Shown here: piece after piece, positions 8,317 to 17,822 of the stretch
Layout: each line of letters opens with the position of its first letter
How positions within the stretch are numbered: position 1 is the first letter of the stretch
Source of the DNA: UBA11222 sp030652895
GTDB taxonomy: Bacteria; Pseudomonadota; Alphaproteobacteria; UBA11222
Direction: 5' to 3'
Assembly (NCBI GenBank): GCA_038318895.1
Contig: JBBQCS010000002.1
Span: 1 to 64,000, forward strand
Length of the DNA: 64,000 nucleotides
Translations under genes and position numbers: made by a program
Notes under the pieces: generated by a model
The model's database searches: none
What the model was told of the DNA's origin: nothing
The model's input: only the letters and a program-made list of their open reading frames with translations

Positions 8317-9774
8317 CTAATTAAACAGCGAAGAGGCGGCCCTGGCGGCGCTCGTCAGAACCGGCATGGGATAGGCGAAGAAAAGCAGGCTGAACAGGCT
8401 TGATCCTGCAACAATAATCCGCAACGGACCATTCATGGGCCACTCCTGGACCTTGGCCGGTTCATCAAAATACATGATCTTGATGATGCGCAGATAATAA
8501 TAGGCGCCAATCACACTGGCCAGCACCCCGATAATCGCCAGCGCATACAAACCGGCATGCACTGCCGCCAGGAACACATAAAATTTGGCGAAGAACCCCG
8601 CCAGCGGTGGAATCCCCGCCAGCGAGAACATCAGCAGCGCCAGCGCCAGCGCCATCATCGGGTTGGTTCGGCCAAGGCCCGCCAGATCGCTGATCCCCTC
8701 CAATTGCCCGACTTTGTCGCGCATCGCCATGATACAACCGAAAACACCAAAGTTCATGGCGACATAGATCGCCATATAAATCAGCACGCCCTGTACGCCT
8801 TCTTCAGTACCGGCGGCAAGTCCGACCAGCGCAAAGCCCATATGACCGATGGAGCTGTACGCCATCAGCCGTTTGATATTGGTCTGCCCGATCGCGGCGA
8901 TGGCCCCCAACGCCATGGAAGCGATGGAAATAAACACAATGATCTGTTGCCACTGGCCGCTCATTCCCAGCAGAGGTTGCGCCATAACCCGCACGAACAG
9001 CGCCATGGCGGCCACTTTGGGAGCGGACGCCAGCAGCGCGGTAACCGGCGTCGGCGCGCCTTCATAGACATCGGGTGTCCACATATGAAACGGCACGGCG
9101 GAAATCTTGAACGCCAGGCCCGCTGTCAGGAACACCAGACCGAAGATCAGCCCCAGCCCCGGCTGCCCATGCGCTTCACCGAAGAAGGCCGCTAGTTTGA
9201 CAAAGTTGACCGTACCGGTGAAACCGTAGATCAGTGACGCGCCATACAGCAGCATGCCCGACGCCAGCGCGCCCAGCACAAAATATTTCAGGCCCGCCTC
9301 GGTTGCCCGTTGCGAATCCCGCTTGAACGCCGCCAGCACATACAGCGCCAGACTTTGCAATTCCAGCCCCATATAAAGCGAAATCAGATCACCCGCCGAC
9401 ACCATCATCATCATGCCGAGGGTCGCCAGCAGCACAAGAACGGGAAACTCGAAGCGATCCATATTTTCGCGTTTCAGATAGCCCTGCGCCATGATCAGCA
9501 TAACGCCCGAACCCAGCAGGATCAGAATTTTGGCATAACGCGCAAAACTATCCGTCACGAAACCGCCGGCAAATGTCTCAACCCGCGCGCCACCCTGTAA
9601 CAGCACCAGCGCCGCCGTCAACAACAACACCAGCAAGGCGCCTTGCGTCACCACCCGCGATTGAGGCTGCCCACGGAATACCCCAAGCATCAGCAACGCC
9701 ATGGCGCCCACCGCCATCAGAATTTCCGGCAGGGCGGGAAGCAAACTCGGGGACACGAAAGCGCTTGGGGTCAT
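8317..9774 (-). CDS. nuoN: NADH-quinone oxidoreductase subunit N
   Basis: A 485-residue polytopic antiporter-like subunit of the complex I membrane arm, with about 14 hydrophobic helices. It has the typical segments FEFPVLVLLATLGMMMMVSA, SLYMGLELQSLALYVL, the Lys-bearing AGLAFKISAVPFHMWTPDVY and IKRLMAYSSIGHMGF. These form one of the proton half-channels. It is the last gene of the nuo operon, ending 4 bases before birA. GGAG and AGGA lie just upstream of the ATG. Confidence 0.96.
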   Translation of the reverse strand: MTPSAFVSPSLLPALPEILMAVGAMALLMLGVFRGQPQSRVVTQGALLVLLLTAALVLLQGGARVETFAGGFVTDSFARYAKILILLGSGVMLIMAQGYLKRENMDRFEFPVLVLLATLGMMMMVSAGDLISLYMGLELQSLALYVLAAFKRDSQRATEAGLKYFVLGALASGMLLYGASLIYGFTGTVNFVKLAAFFGEAHGQPGLGLIFGLVFLTAGLAFKISAVPFHMWTPDVYEGAPTPVTALLASAPKVAAMALFVRVMAQPLLGMSGQWQQIIVFISIASMALGAIAAIGQTNIKRLMAYSSIGHMGFALVGLAAGTEEGVQGVLIYMAIYVAMNFGVFGCIMAMRDKVGQLEGISDLAGLGRTNPMMALALALLMFSLAGIPPLAGFFAKFYVFLAAVHAGLYALAIIGVLASVIGAYYYLRIIKIMYFDEPAKVQEWPMNGPLRIIVAGSSLFSLLFFAYPMPVLTSAARAASSLFN

Positions 9775-9792
9775 CTCCGGAGTATTCCTAAA

Positions 9793-11319
9793 TTAGTGCG
9801 TAACATGTGCAATGGCGTCCACAGTACCTATGCCATAGCTGGCAAGTGATGCTTGATAATGCCCGACCAGATTTTCAACAGTCACGGCGGTGGCATCCAG
9901 CAGTGGCATGGGATAAATGCCAAACCACAGGGTCGCGACAATAAGCGGGGCGAACACCGCTATCTCACGCCGGTTCATATCAAGGATATCTTTCAGATTA
10001 TCCTTGGTCAGTTCCCCGAACACCACCCGGCGGTATAGCCACAGTGAATAAGCCGCCGCCAGCACAACCCCCGTCGCCGCCACAAACGCAACCCAGGTGC
10101 TGACCTGATAGACACCGACCAGAATCAGGAATTCGCCGACAAAACCGCTGGTTCCAGGCAGGCCGATGGTCGCCATGGTGAACAGCATGAAAGTAAAGGC
10201 GTAGACCGGCATGCGTTCCACCAGCCCGCCATAAGCGTCGATGTCGCGCGTATGAATACGGTCATAGATCACGCCGACACACAGGAACAGCGCGCCGGAC
10301 ACCAGGCCGTGGCTGATCATCTGTATAATGCTGCCCTGCACGCCCTGCTGGTTCATGGTGAACATGCCAATGGTCACAAAGCCCATATGCGCAACCGAGC
10401 TATAGGCGATGAGCTTCTTCATATCCTGTTGCACCAGCGCCACCAGCGACGTGTAGACAATGGCGACAAGGCTGAGGCCAAATATCATGGGTGTGAACAT
10501 ATCCGAGGCCACTGGGAACATGGGCAGCGAGAAACGCAAAAACCCGTATCCGCCCATTTTCAGCAGAATACCCGCCAGAATAACGGAGCCCGCCGTCGGT
10601 GCCTCGACATGGGCATCCGGCAGCCAGGTATGCACCGGCCACATCGGCACCTTCACTGCAAACGACGCAAAGAACGCCAGCCATAGCCATGTCTGCATAC
10701 CGGGATCAAAACGGAACGCCATCAGTGCGGGTATGTCAGTCGTACCCGCTGCCCAATACATGGCCATGATCGCCAGCAGCATCAGCACCGAGCCAGCCAG
10801 CGTATACAGGAAGAACTTGAACGACGCATAGACGCGGCGCTTGCCCCCCCACACGCCGATGATCAGGAACATCGGAATGAGGCCGCCCTCGAAAAACAGA
10901 TAGAACAGCACCAGATCCAACGCGCTGAACACGCCCAGCATCAGCGTTTCCAAAATCAGAAACGCGATCATGTAATCCTTCACCCGGACCGTAATGGATT
11001 CCCACGATGCCAGAATACACAGCGGCGTCAGGAAGGTGGTCAGAATGATAAACGGCATCGAAATACCGTCTATACCCAAATGATACGTGATGTTGCCGCC
11101 CAGCCAGTCGCGTTTTTCGACAAACTGATATGCCGCCGTGCTGGTGTCAAAGCCGGTCCATAATAACAGCGACAGCGCAAAGGTGAATAATGTCGTCCAC
11201 AACGCCACCATGCGGGCATTGTGCGCCACCATTTCTTCGTCACCGCGCACCAGCAGAATGAACAGCGCCCCGATCGCAGGCAGGAACGTGACGAGCGACA
11301 ATATTGGCCAATCGCTCAT
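9793..11319 (-). CDS. nuoM: NADH-quinone oxidoreductase subunit M
   Basis: About 508 residues, one of three Mrp-antiporter-like subunits of complex I. Motifs include LFYLFFEGGLIPMFLIIG (conserved Glu), FFASFAVKVPMWPVHTWLPDAHVEAPT (conserved Lys) and MKKLIAYSSVAHMGF. The reading frame is open further upstream to 11505 but that part is antiparallel nonsense inside nuoL's 3' end. ATG 11319 gives the canonical MSDWPILSL start and overlaps the nuoL stop by one base (TAATG), so coupling by termination-reinitiation is likely. Confidence 0.96.
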   Translation of the reverse strand: MSDWPILSLVTFLPAIGALFILLVRGDEEMVAHNARMVALWTTLFTFALSLLLWTGFDTSTAAYQFVEKRDWLGGNITYHLGIDGISMPFIILTTFLTPLCILASWESITVRVKDYMIAFLILETLMLGVFSALDLVLFYLFFEGGLIPMFLIIGVWGGKRRVYASFKFFLYTLAGSVLMLLAIMAMYWAAGTTDIPALMAFRFDPGMQTWLWLAFFASFAVKVPMWPVHTWLPDAHVEAPTAGSVILAGILLKMGGYGFLRFSLPMFPVASDMFTPMIFGLSLVAIVYTSLVALVQQDMKKLIAYSSVAHMGFVTIGMFTMNQQGVQGSIIQMISHGLVSGALFLCVGVIYDRIHTRDIDAYGGLVERMPVYAFTFMLFTMATIGLPGTSGFVGEFLILVGVYQVSTWVAFVAATGVVLAAAYSLWLYRRVVFGELTKDNLKDILDMNRREIAVFAPLIVATLWFGIYPMPLLDATAVTVENLVGHYQASLASYGIGTVDAIAHVTH

Positions 11320-13253
11320 TAATGCGCCCCCCCGCTGAATATGTAATAGGTCGTGATCGCCGAAAGGCCAATCAGCATGGCGAAAGCATAATGGTAGAGA
11401 TAACCGCTTTGTAACTGCGCGGCGCGGCGCGTCAGCGCCTGTACGCTGGCGGCAATACCATCGGGACCGAAGCGGTCGATCACGCCGCCATCCCCACGCA
11501 CCCACAGGAAGCGGCCAATAGCCTTTGCGGGACGCACGAAGATCAGATCGTACAGCTCATCAAAATACCATTTGTTGAGCAGGAACTGATACAGCGGGTA
11601 ATGGGTTTGCGCCAACCGCTTGGGCGCTTCGGGATTACGGATATACATGTACCAGGCCAGCGCCAGACCAGCGAAACCAACCACGACCGGTGACCACTTC
11701 ACCCAGGTCGGCACATGATGCATCGCTTCCAGTATATGCTTGTCCGGCATGACGAACAGCGCCTTGCCCCAGAATTCGCCTGAATGTTCGCCAATAAACG
11801 GCCCCACAAACGCCATGCCCGCAAACAGTGCACCGCCAGCCAGCAATATCAGGGGCACCAGCATCACCGGGGGTGATTCATGAACATGCGACAGGACATG
11901 CGCGTCGGCGCGAGATTCGCCGTGGAAAGTCATGAAAATCAAACGCCAGGAGTAAAATGCCGTCATCAGCGCGGCGACAACTCCCATGGCGAAACCATAT
12001 TGGCCAACACCGGTGCCCGCCGCATAGGCCGCCTCGATCACCGCATCCTTGGAAAAATAACCCGCCGTCAGCGGGAAGCCCGTCAGCGCCAGGGTGCCGA
12101 TCAGCATCAATATCCAGGTAGCGGGGATAAGTTTGTAGATGCCACCCATTTTACGCATGTCCTGTTCATCCGACATGGAATGGATGACGGAACCCGCACC
12201 CAGGAACAGCAGCGCCTTGAAGAAGGCATGGGTGAACAAATGGAAGATCGCCACATTATACGCGGACACCCCGGCGGCGAAAAACATATAGCCAAGCTGC
12301 GAGCAGGTGGAATAGGCAATCACCCGCTTGATATCGTTCTGCACCAGACCGATAGTTGCCGCAAAAAACGCGGTGGTCGCACCAATTACAGTCACAAAAG
12401 CAAGCGCATTGGGTGCAAACTCAAACAGTGGCGAACAACGCGCCACCAGAAACACACCCGCTGTCACCATCGTCGCGGCATGGATCAGCGCGGACACCGG
12501 CGTCGGGCCTTCCATCGCATCCGGCAGCCAGGTATGCAGCAAAAACTGCGCCGACTTGCCCATGGCGCCAACAAACAACAGCAGGCAGATAGTGGTCAGA
12601 ATATCCGGCTGCCAGCCAAGGAAGTCGAACGTCTTGCCCGCCATTTCCGGCGCCTGCGCAAACACTGCGTCGAAGGACAAAGTGCCGAACACCATGAATA
12701 TCGCCATGATGCCAAGGGCGAAACCAAAATCGCCAACCCGGTTGACGACAAAGGCCTTGATCGCCGCCGCATTGGCTGCCGGACGTTTATACCAGAACCC
12801 GATCAGCAGATAGGACGCCAGACCGACCCCTTCCCAGCCAAAATACATTTGCAGAAAATTGTCCGCCGTCACCAGCATCAGCATCGCGAAAGTAAACAGC
12901 GACAGATAGGCCATGAAGCGCGGCTTGTGCGGATCGTGCGCCATATAGCCGACAGAATAAATATGAACGAGCGAGCTTACCCCCGTCACCACCACCAGCA
13001 TTACAGCGGTCAGTGTGTCGATGCGCAACACCCAGTCAACCTCGAACGCACCGGAATCAATCCAGCGCAGCACCTGTACCGTTTCGGGCTGGTGCAAAAA
13101 GCCAACCTGATACAGCGCGACAGCCGACAACAGCGCGGAAATCACCATGGCGCCGCAGGTCACAACTTGCGCGCCAGTGTCACCAATGCGGCGGCCAAAC
13201 AGCCCCGCGATCAACGCGCCAATAAAGGGAAGGAAAACAATCGCGCTATACAT
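11319..13253 (-). CDS. nuoL: NADH-quinone oxidoreductase subunit L
   Basis: This 644-residue protein is the distal antiporter-like subunit of complex I, with about 16 membrane helices and the long lateral helix near the C terminus that runs along NuoM and NuoN. Signature pieces are LQMYFGWEGVGLASYLLIGFW, GKSAQFLLHTWLPDAMEGPTPVSALIHAATMV (shown in part: HTWLPDAMEGPTPVSAL) and NDIKRVIAYSTCSQLGYMF. It starts 9 bases after nuoK. A long open frame on the opposite strand inside it (11880-13448) is a high-GC shadow and was not called. Confidence 0.96.
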   Translation of the reverse strand: MYSAIVFLPFIGALIAGLFGRRIGDTGAQVVTCGAMVISALLSAVALYQVGFLHQPETVQVLRWIDSGAFEVDWVLRIDTLTAVMLVVVTGVSSLVHIYSVGYMAHDPHKPRFMAYLSLFTFAMLMLVTADNFLQMYFGWEGVGLASYLLIGFWYKRPAANAAAIKAFVVNRVGDFGFALGIMAIFMVFGTLSFDAVFAQAPEMAGKTFDFLGWQPDILTTICLLLFVGAMGKSAQFLLHTWLPDAMEGPTPVSALIHAATMVTAGVFLVARCSPLFEFAPNALAFVTVIGATTAFFAATIGLVQNDIKRVIAYSTCSQLGYMFFAAGVSAYNVAIFHLFTHAFFKALLFLGAGSVIHSMSDEQDMRKMGGIYKLIPATWILMLIGTLALTGFPLTAGYFSKDAVIEAAYAAGTGVGQYGFAMGVVAALMTAFYSWRLIFMTFHGESRADAHVLSHVHESPPVMLVPLILLAGGALFAGMAFVGPFIGEHSGEFWGKALFVMPDKHILEAMHHVPTWVKWSPVVVGFAGLALAWYMYIRNPEAPKRLAQTHYPLYQFLLNKWYFDELYDLIFVRPAKAIGRFLWVRGDGGVIDRFGPDGIAASVQALTRRAAQLQSGYLYHYAFAMLIGLSAITTYYIFSGGAH

Positions 13254-13262
13254 CCCTGCGTC

Positions 13263-13571
13263 CTAACCCTTCATCAGGTTGATGTCTTCAACCGCGATAG
13301 AACCGCGGTTGCGGAAATATACGACCAGAATGGCAAGGCCGATGGCCGCCTCGCCCGCTGCAACCGTCAGCACCAGCAGCGCAAACACCTGTCCGGCCAG
13401 ATCGTTCAGAAAAGAAGAAAACGCCACCAAGTTTATATTCACCGATAGCAGGATTAACTCCACCGACATCAGAATGATGATGATGTTCTTGCGGTTGACG
13501 AAAATACCCAGCACGCCAATGGCGAACAAAATCGCTGCGACGGTCAGGTAATGGGAGATGCCTATTTCCAT
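13263..13571 (-). CDS. nuoK: NADH-quinone oxidoreductase subunit K
   Basis: A 102-residue subunit with three membrane helices. It carries the conserved glutamates of the complex I E-channel in IILMSVELILLSVNINLVA and in TVAAGEAAIGLAILVVYFR. The N-terminal LTVAAILFAIGVLGIFVNRKN segment is standard. It sits 4 bases after nuoJ and 9 before nuoL in the operon. Confidence 0.96.
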   Translation of the reverse strand: MEIGISHYLTVAAILFAIGVLGIFVNRKNIIIILMSVELILLSVNINLVAFSSFLNDLAGQVFALLVLTVAAGEAAIGLAILVVYFRNRGSIAVEDINLMKG

Positions 13572-13575
13572 GCTT

Positions 13576-14190
13576 TTATATCCCCTGCCCCGGCTTCACG
13601 TCTTTCAGCTCCATCCCCAGTGCTGGTGTGCGCGCGACCTGCTCTGATATATTCTGCCTGCGCACGCCTTCACGGGTGCGCAGGGTCAGCACGATGGCGC
13701 CAATCATCGCCACCAGCAGCACCAGGCCCGCCGTCTGAAACAGATAGACGTAATCGGTATAGAGAATACGGCCGAGCGCTTCCGTGTTTGTCACCTCGCC
13801 AAGCGCGGGCGTGGGGGACGCCGCCACGCCCTCCGGCGCTGTAACTACGCTATTTGCGCCCACAACCAGGATCAGCTCCAGCGCCAGAATAAAACCAACC
13901 ACGCCGCCAACAGGCAGATAGTTCAAAAATCCCTGCCGCAATTCAACGAAATCAATGTCCAGCATCATCACCACAAACAGGAACAGCACCGCTACCGCGC
14001 CGACATATACAATGACCAGCATCATCGCCAGGAATTCCGCGCCAAGCAGCACGAACAACCCGGCCGCGTTGAAAAAAGTGAGGATCAAAAACAATACAGA
14101 ATGCACAGGATTGCGCACCGTAATCACCAGGAAGGCGGCCGCGATTGTCACGGCCGCAAACAGGTAAAACGCCAGCGCCTGAATGATCAT
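13576..14190 (-). CDS. nuoJ: NADH-quinone oxidoreductase subunit J
   Basis: A 204-residue membrane subunit with five helices. The third helix region MLVIVYVGAVAVLFLFVVMML is the conserved core, including the pi-bulge Tyr/Gly stretch that links the quinone site to the proton channels. The C-terminal cytoplasmic tail (VRRQNISEQVARTP ...) is typical of alphaproteobacterial NuoJ. A 46-base gap separates it from nuoI, one of the longer gaps in this operon. Confidence 0.95.
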   Translation of the reverse strand: MIIQALAFYLFAAVTIAAAFLVITVRNPVHSVLFLILTFFNAAGLFVLLGAEFLAMMLVIVYVGAVAVLFLFVVMMLDIDFVELRQGFLNYLPVGGVVGFILALELILVVGANSVVTAPEGVAASPTPALGEVTNTEALGRILYTDYVYLFQTAGLVLLVAMIGAIVLTLRTREGVRRQNISEQVARTPALGMELKDVKPGQGI

Positions 14191-14236
14191 TCCCTATTTC
14201 CCCTCAAACTTCCCGCAGCCCGCACCCGGACCTGAA

Positions 14237-14728
14237 TTAACGATACGGCGCGTCCAACTCGATGTTTTTAGAAATTTCATATTCCCAGCGGTCGCCATTC
14301 GATAGCAACCGCGCCTTGTCGTAGAAAAGTTCATCGCGATTTTCCACCGCAAATTCAAAATTCGGCCCTTCTACGATAGCGTCCACCGGGCACGCCTCCT
14401 GGCAGAAACCGCAATAAATACATTTGGTCATGTCAATGTCATAGCGAATCGTGCGCCTGCTGCCATCATCCTGACGCGGCCCCGCCTCAATAGTGATCGC
14501 CTGGGCCGGGCAAATGGCTTCGCACAATTTACAGGCGATGCAGCGTTCTTCGCCATTGGGATAGCGGCGCAGCGCGTGTTCACCCCGAAAGCGCGGTGAC
14601 AATGCGCCTTTCTCGTAGGGATAGTTTAATGTCGCCTTCGGCTTGAAGAAATATTTCATCGCCAGCCAGAAGCTGGACACAAATTCTCCCAGCATCAAAG
14701 AGCGCGCTGTGCGGTCGAGAAAAGCCAT
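14237..14728 (-). CDS. nuoI: NADH-quinone oxidoreductase subunit I (two [4Fe-4S] ferredoxin-like subunit)
   Basis: About 163 residues. Two ferredoxin motifs bind clusters N6a and N6b: Cys63, 66, 69 and 73 (CIACKLCEAICP) and Cys103, 106, 109 and 113 (CIYCGFCQEACP). The N-terminal amphipathic helix (LMLGEFVSSFWLAMKYFF) packs on the membrane arm. The frame extends upstream to 14773, but ATG 14728 gives the canonical MAFLDRTARS start and lies after the nuoH stop. It relays electrons from the peripheral arm toward NuoB. Confidence 0.96.
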   Translation of the reverse strand: MAFLDRTARSLMLGEFVSSFWLAMKYFFKPKATLNYPYEKGALSPRFRGEHALRRYPNGEERCIACKLCEAICPAQAITIEAGPRQDDGSRRTIRYDIDMTKCIYCGFCQEACPVDAIVEGPNFEFAVENRDELFYDKARLLSNGDRWEYEISKNIELDAPYR

Positions 14729-14741
14729 CAGATTATTCCTT

Positions 14742-15758
14742 TCATGGCGCCAGGTCGAAGGCGACCAGCACACCGGCCGTCAGCACTACCCACACCAGCG
14801 AGAAGGGTAAAAACACCTTCCAACCAAGCCGCATCAGCTGATCATAGCGATAACGCGGCACAAACGCCTTCACCATCGCAAAGAAGAAAAAGATGACCAG
14901 AATTTTCAACACAAACCATATGATTTCCGGCACCAGGTTTAAGGGCGCGATATCAAACGGCGGCAGCCAGCCGCCAAGGAACAGAATCGTCGTCATGGCG
15001 CACATCAATACGATGTTCAGATATTCGCCTAGCATCAGCAGCAGATACGGTACCGACGAATATTCCGTCATATAGCCCGCCACCAACTCGGATTCGGCTT
15101 CCGCCAGATCGAACGGCGGGCGATTGGTTTCCGCCAGCGCCGAAATCAGAAAAATAACGAACATCGGGAACAGCGGAATAAAAAACCAAATGTCTTTTTG
15201 CGCACGCACAATATCGCTTAGATTGAGCGATCCTACACAGAGCAGCACCGTGACGATGACAAAGCCGATCGACACTTCATAAGAAACCATCTGCGCGGCA
15301 GAGCGCAACGCTCCCAGAAACGGATACTTGGAATTCGATGCCCAGCCTGCCATGAGAATGCCGTACACGCCCAGCGAGGAAATTGCAAAAATATACAGTA
15401 TGCCGACATTAATGTCGGAAATCACCCAGCCGTCTGCGAACGGAATAACCGCCCACCCGATGAATGCCAGTACAACGGTGACAACCGGCGCCAGCAGAAA
15501 CACGCCCTTGTTCGCGGCGTCGGGAATGATGACCTCTTTCAGGATAAATTTTCCGAAATCGGCAAAGGATTGCCACAAACCAAAGGGGCCCACCACATTG
15601 GGTCCACGGCGCAGCATGACCGCCGCCCAGATCTTGCGATCGGCCAGCAACAAAAATGCAATGGAGATCAGCACACCCATGAGCACGAGCAGAATCTGGC
15701 CGACCATCACAGTCAGCGGCCACCCATAATCCGTCCACAATAACGCCCAATCAACCAT
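14742..15758 (-). CDS. nuoH: NADH-quinone oxidoreductase subunit H
   Basis: About 338 residues with eight or so membrane helices, forming the quinone chamber with NuoB and NuoD. Diagnostic segments are DRKIWAAVMLRRGPNVVGPFG, SALAETNRPPFDLAEAESEL with its conserved acidic residues, and the C-terminal RYRYDQLMRLGWK. The frame is open upstream to 15833, but ATG 15758 (MVDWALLWTDYG) fits the family and overlaps the nuoG stop by eight bases. Confidence 0.96.
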   Translation of the reverse strand: MVDWALLWTDYGWPLTVMVGQILLVLMGVLISIAFLLLADRKIWAAVMLRRGPNVVGPFGLWQSFADFGKFILKEVIIPDAANKGVFLLAPVVTVVLAFIGWAVIPFADGWVISDINVGILYIFAISSLGVYGILMAGWASNSKYPFLGALRSAAQMVSYEVSIGFVIVTVLLCVGSLNLSDIVRAQKDIWFFIPLFPMFVIFLISALAETNRPPFDLAEAESELVAGYMTEYSSVPYLLLMLGEYLNIVLMCAMTTILFLGGWLPPFDIAPLNLVPEIIWFVLKILVIFFFFAMVKAFVPRYRYDQLMRLGWKVFLPFSLVWVVLTAGVLVAFDLAP

Positions 15759-17820
15759 GCGAACCTGCCGCCTGTTTCGCCGAACGCGCCGCCAATGCGC
15801 TGCATTCCGCCATGATTGCCGACGCACGCGCAATCGGATTGGTCAGGAAGAAATCCGTAATTGCGGGAGCGAACGCTGCATCACCCATGGCTCCAGCCGC
15901 CTCGTCCGGCGGGCTCAGCGCCGCGCCATGCACGCGCCCGACTTCGCGCATATGCGGAGCGGCCTCAATCATGCGCGCCCTTAATGCGGACAAATTGTCA
16001 TAGGGCAGTTTATGCCCCGCCGATTCCGACAGCGCGCGCAAAATGGTCCAGTCTTCGCGCGCCGCACCTGGCGGAAATATAGCGCGGACGCCAATCTGCA
16101 CCCGGCCTTCGCTATTTACATAAGTACCACTTTTTTCCGTATAGGCCGCCCCCGGCAATACCAGATCGGCGCGGTGCGCCCCCGCATCGCCGTGGCTGCC
16201 CTGATAGACCACAAAGGCCTTGCCCATCTGGCTCAGATCAAGCTCATCCGCCCCGAGCAGATATACAAACCCGATCGTTCCGGATTGTGCGCCTTCAAGC
16301 ATACCTGCAACATCAAGACCGCCCTCACCCGGCAGCAAGCCAAGATCTAGCCCGGCGACCCGCGCCGCCGCCGTGTGCAGAACATTGAAACCGTTCCAGT
16401 CGCTGCTGATCACGCCCACATTCTGCGCCAGCCTTTTAGCCGCCGCCAGCACGGCAGCACCATCGGGCCGCGCCAATGCGCCCATGCCCACGATCAGCAT
16501 TGGCCGCGTCGCCTGTTTCAATGTGTCAGCAAATGAGTGCTCGCCGTCTGCTAAATCCTGCAAGGTGCGCGGGCCAGCGCCCAGCATCTCGCAGGGGAAA
16601 TTACTATCAAATGGCGCGCCGATACTCGCGGCGGCAAAACCACCCCTGCGCGCGCGCTGCACAATGCGTGCATTAAGCACGGCCGCTTCCCAGCGTGGAT
16701 TGCACCCGATCAGCAATAATGCATCGGCCTGTTCGATGCCGGCAAATGTCGAATTAAACAAATAATCGCCGCGCGACGCCGCACCCAGTTTTGCGCCGTC
16801 CTGGCGGCAATCAATATGCGGGCTGCCATATTTGTCCCACAAATCCTTCAGCGCCATCATCGATTCCGCGCACGCCAGGTCGCCTGCAATCGCCGCCATA
16901 CCTGCGGGGGTTGCAGCCTTCATTTTTTGCGCCGCCAGAGACAGCGCCTCGTTCCAACTTGCGGGCCGCAACCTGCCGCCTTCGCGAATATAGGGCGTGT
17001 CCAGACGCTGACGCTTCAGACCGTCCCATATGAAGCGGGTTTTATCGGAAATCCATTCCTCATTCACATCATCATTATTAACCGGGAGAACCCGCATCAC
17101 CTCGGCGTCACGCGAATCAACCCGGATGTTTGAGCCGACCGCGTCCATCACGTCCACCGATTCGATCTTGGTCAGCTCCCACGGCCGCGCGGTAAACGCA
17201 TAGGGCTTGGACGTCAACGCCCCAACCGGGCACAGATCAATGACATTGCCGGACAGTTCCGACAGCACGGCCTGTTCCAGATAGGTGGTGATTTCCATAT
17301 CTTCACCGCGCCCGGTGGCGCCCAGTTCGGACACGCCCGCAATTTCAGTTGTGAAGCGCACACAGCGCGTGCAGTGGATGCAGCGGGTCATCTCCGTCTT
17401 GATCAACGGCCCCATATACTTGTCTTCGACGGCGCGCTTGTTTTCGAAATAGCGCGAACCCGAAACACCATAGCCCATGGCCTGGTCCTGCAGATCGCAT
17501 TCGCCACCTTGATCGCAGATCGGGCAATCCAGCGGATGATTGGCCAGCAGAAACTCCATCACCCCTTCGCGCGCCTTTTTCACCATCGGCGTATCGGTGT
17601 GCACCACCATCTTGTCGGCGGCGGGCATCGCGCAACTTGCCACCGGCTTGGGCGGTCCGCCCTCCACCTCGATCAGGCACATACGGCAATTGCCGGCAAT
17701 CGACAGCCGCTCGTGATAGCAGAAACGCGGAATTTCCTTGCCCGCCGCCTCACACGCCTGCAACAGGCTTGTGCCCGGTTCGACTTCCACTTCAATTCCA
17801 TCGATAGTGAGTTTCGGCAT
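15751..17820 (-). CDS. nuoG: NADH-quinone oxidoreductase subunit G
   Basis: A 689-residue iron-sulfur subunit. The N-terminal [2Fe-2S] ligands are Cys34, 45, 48 and 63. A [4Fe-4S] site with one His ligand follows (His95, Cys99, 102 and 108), then another [4Fe-4S] site with Cys147, 150, 153 and 197. The C-terminal two-thirds is a molybdopterin-oxidoreductase-like domain that has lost cofactor function, as in mitochondrial NDUFS1. The extra cysteine cluster N7 found in some bacteria is not apparent. It overlaps nuoH by 8 bases and follows nuoF by two. Confidence 0.96.
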   Translation of the reverse strand: MPKLTIDGIEVEVEPGTSLLQACEAAGKEIPRFCYHERLSIAGNCRMCLIEVEGGPPKPVASCAMPAADKMVVHTDTPMVKKAREGVMEFLLANHPLDCPICDQGGECDLQDQAMGYGVSGSRYFENKRAVEDKYMGPLIKTEMTRCIHCTRCVRFTTEIAGVSELGATGRGEDMEITTYLEQAVLSELSGNVIDLCPVGALTSKPYAFTARPWELTKIESVDVMDAVGSNIRVDSRDAEVMRVLPVNNDDVNEEWISDKTRFIWDGLKRQRLDTPYIREGGRLRPASWNEALSLAAQKMKAATPAGMAAIAGDLACAESMMALKDLWDKYGSPHIDCRQDGAKLGAASRGDYLFNSTFAGIEQADALLLIGCNPRWEAAVLNARIVQRARRGGFAAASIGAPFDSNFPCEMLGAGPRTLQDLADGEHSFADTLKQATRPMLIVGMGALARPDGAAVLAAAKRLAQNVGVISSDWNGFNVLHTAAARVAGLDLGLLPGEGGLDVAGMLEGAQSGTIGFVYLLGADELDLSQMGKAFVVYQGSHGDAGAHRADLVLPGAAYTEKSGTYVNSEGRVQIGVRAIFPPGAAREDWTILRALSESAGHKLPYDNLSALRARMIEAAPHMREVGRVHGAALSPPDEAAGAMGDAAFAPAITDFFLTNPIARASAIMAECSALAARSAKQAAGSHG

Positions 17821-17822
17821 CT

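Noticed and set aside
11880..13448. A 522-codon open frame on the plus strand opposite nuoL
   Set aside because: It is antiparallel to nuoL/nuoK, has an Arg/His/Gln-rich composition typical of reversed high-GC genes and matches no family.
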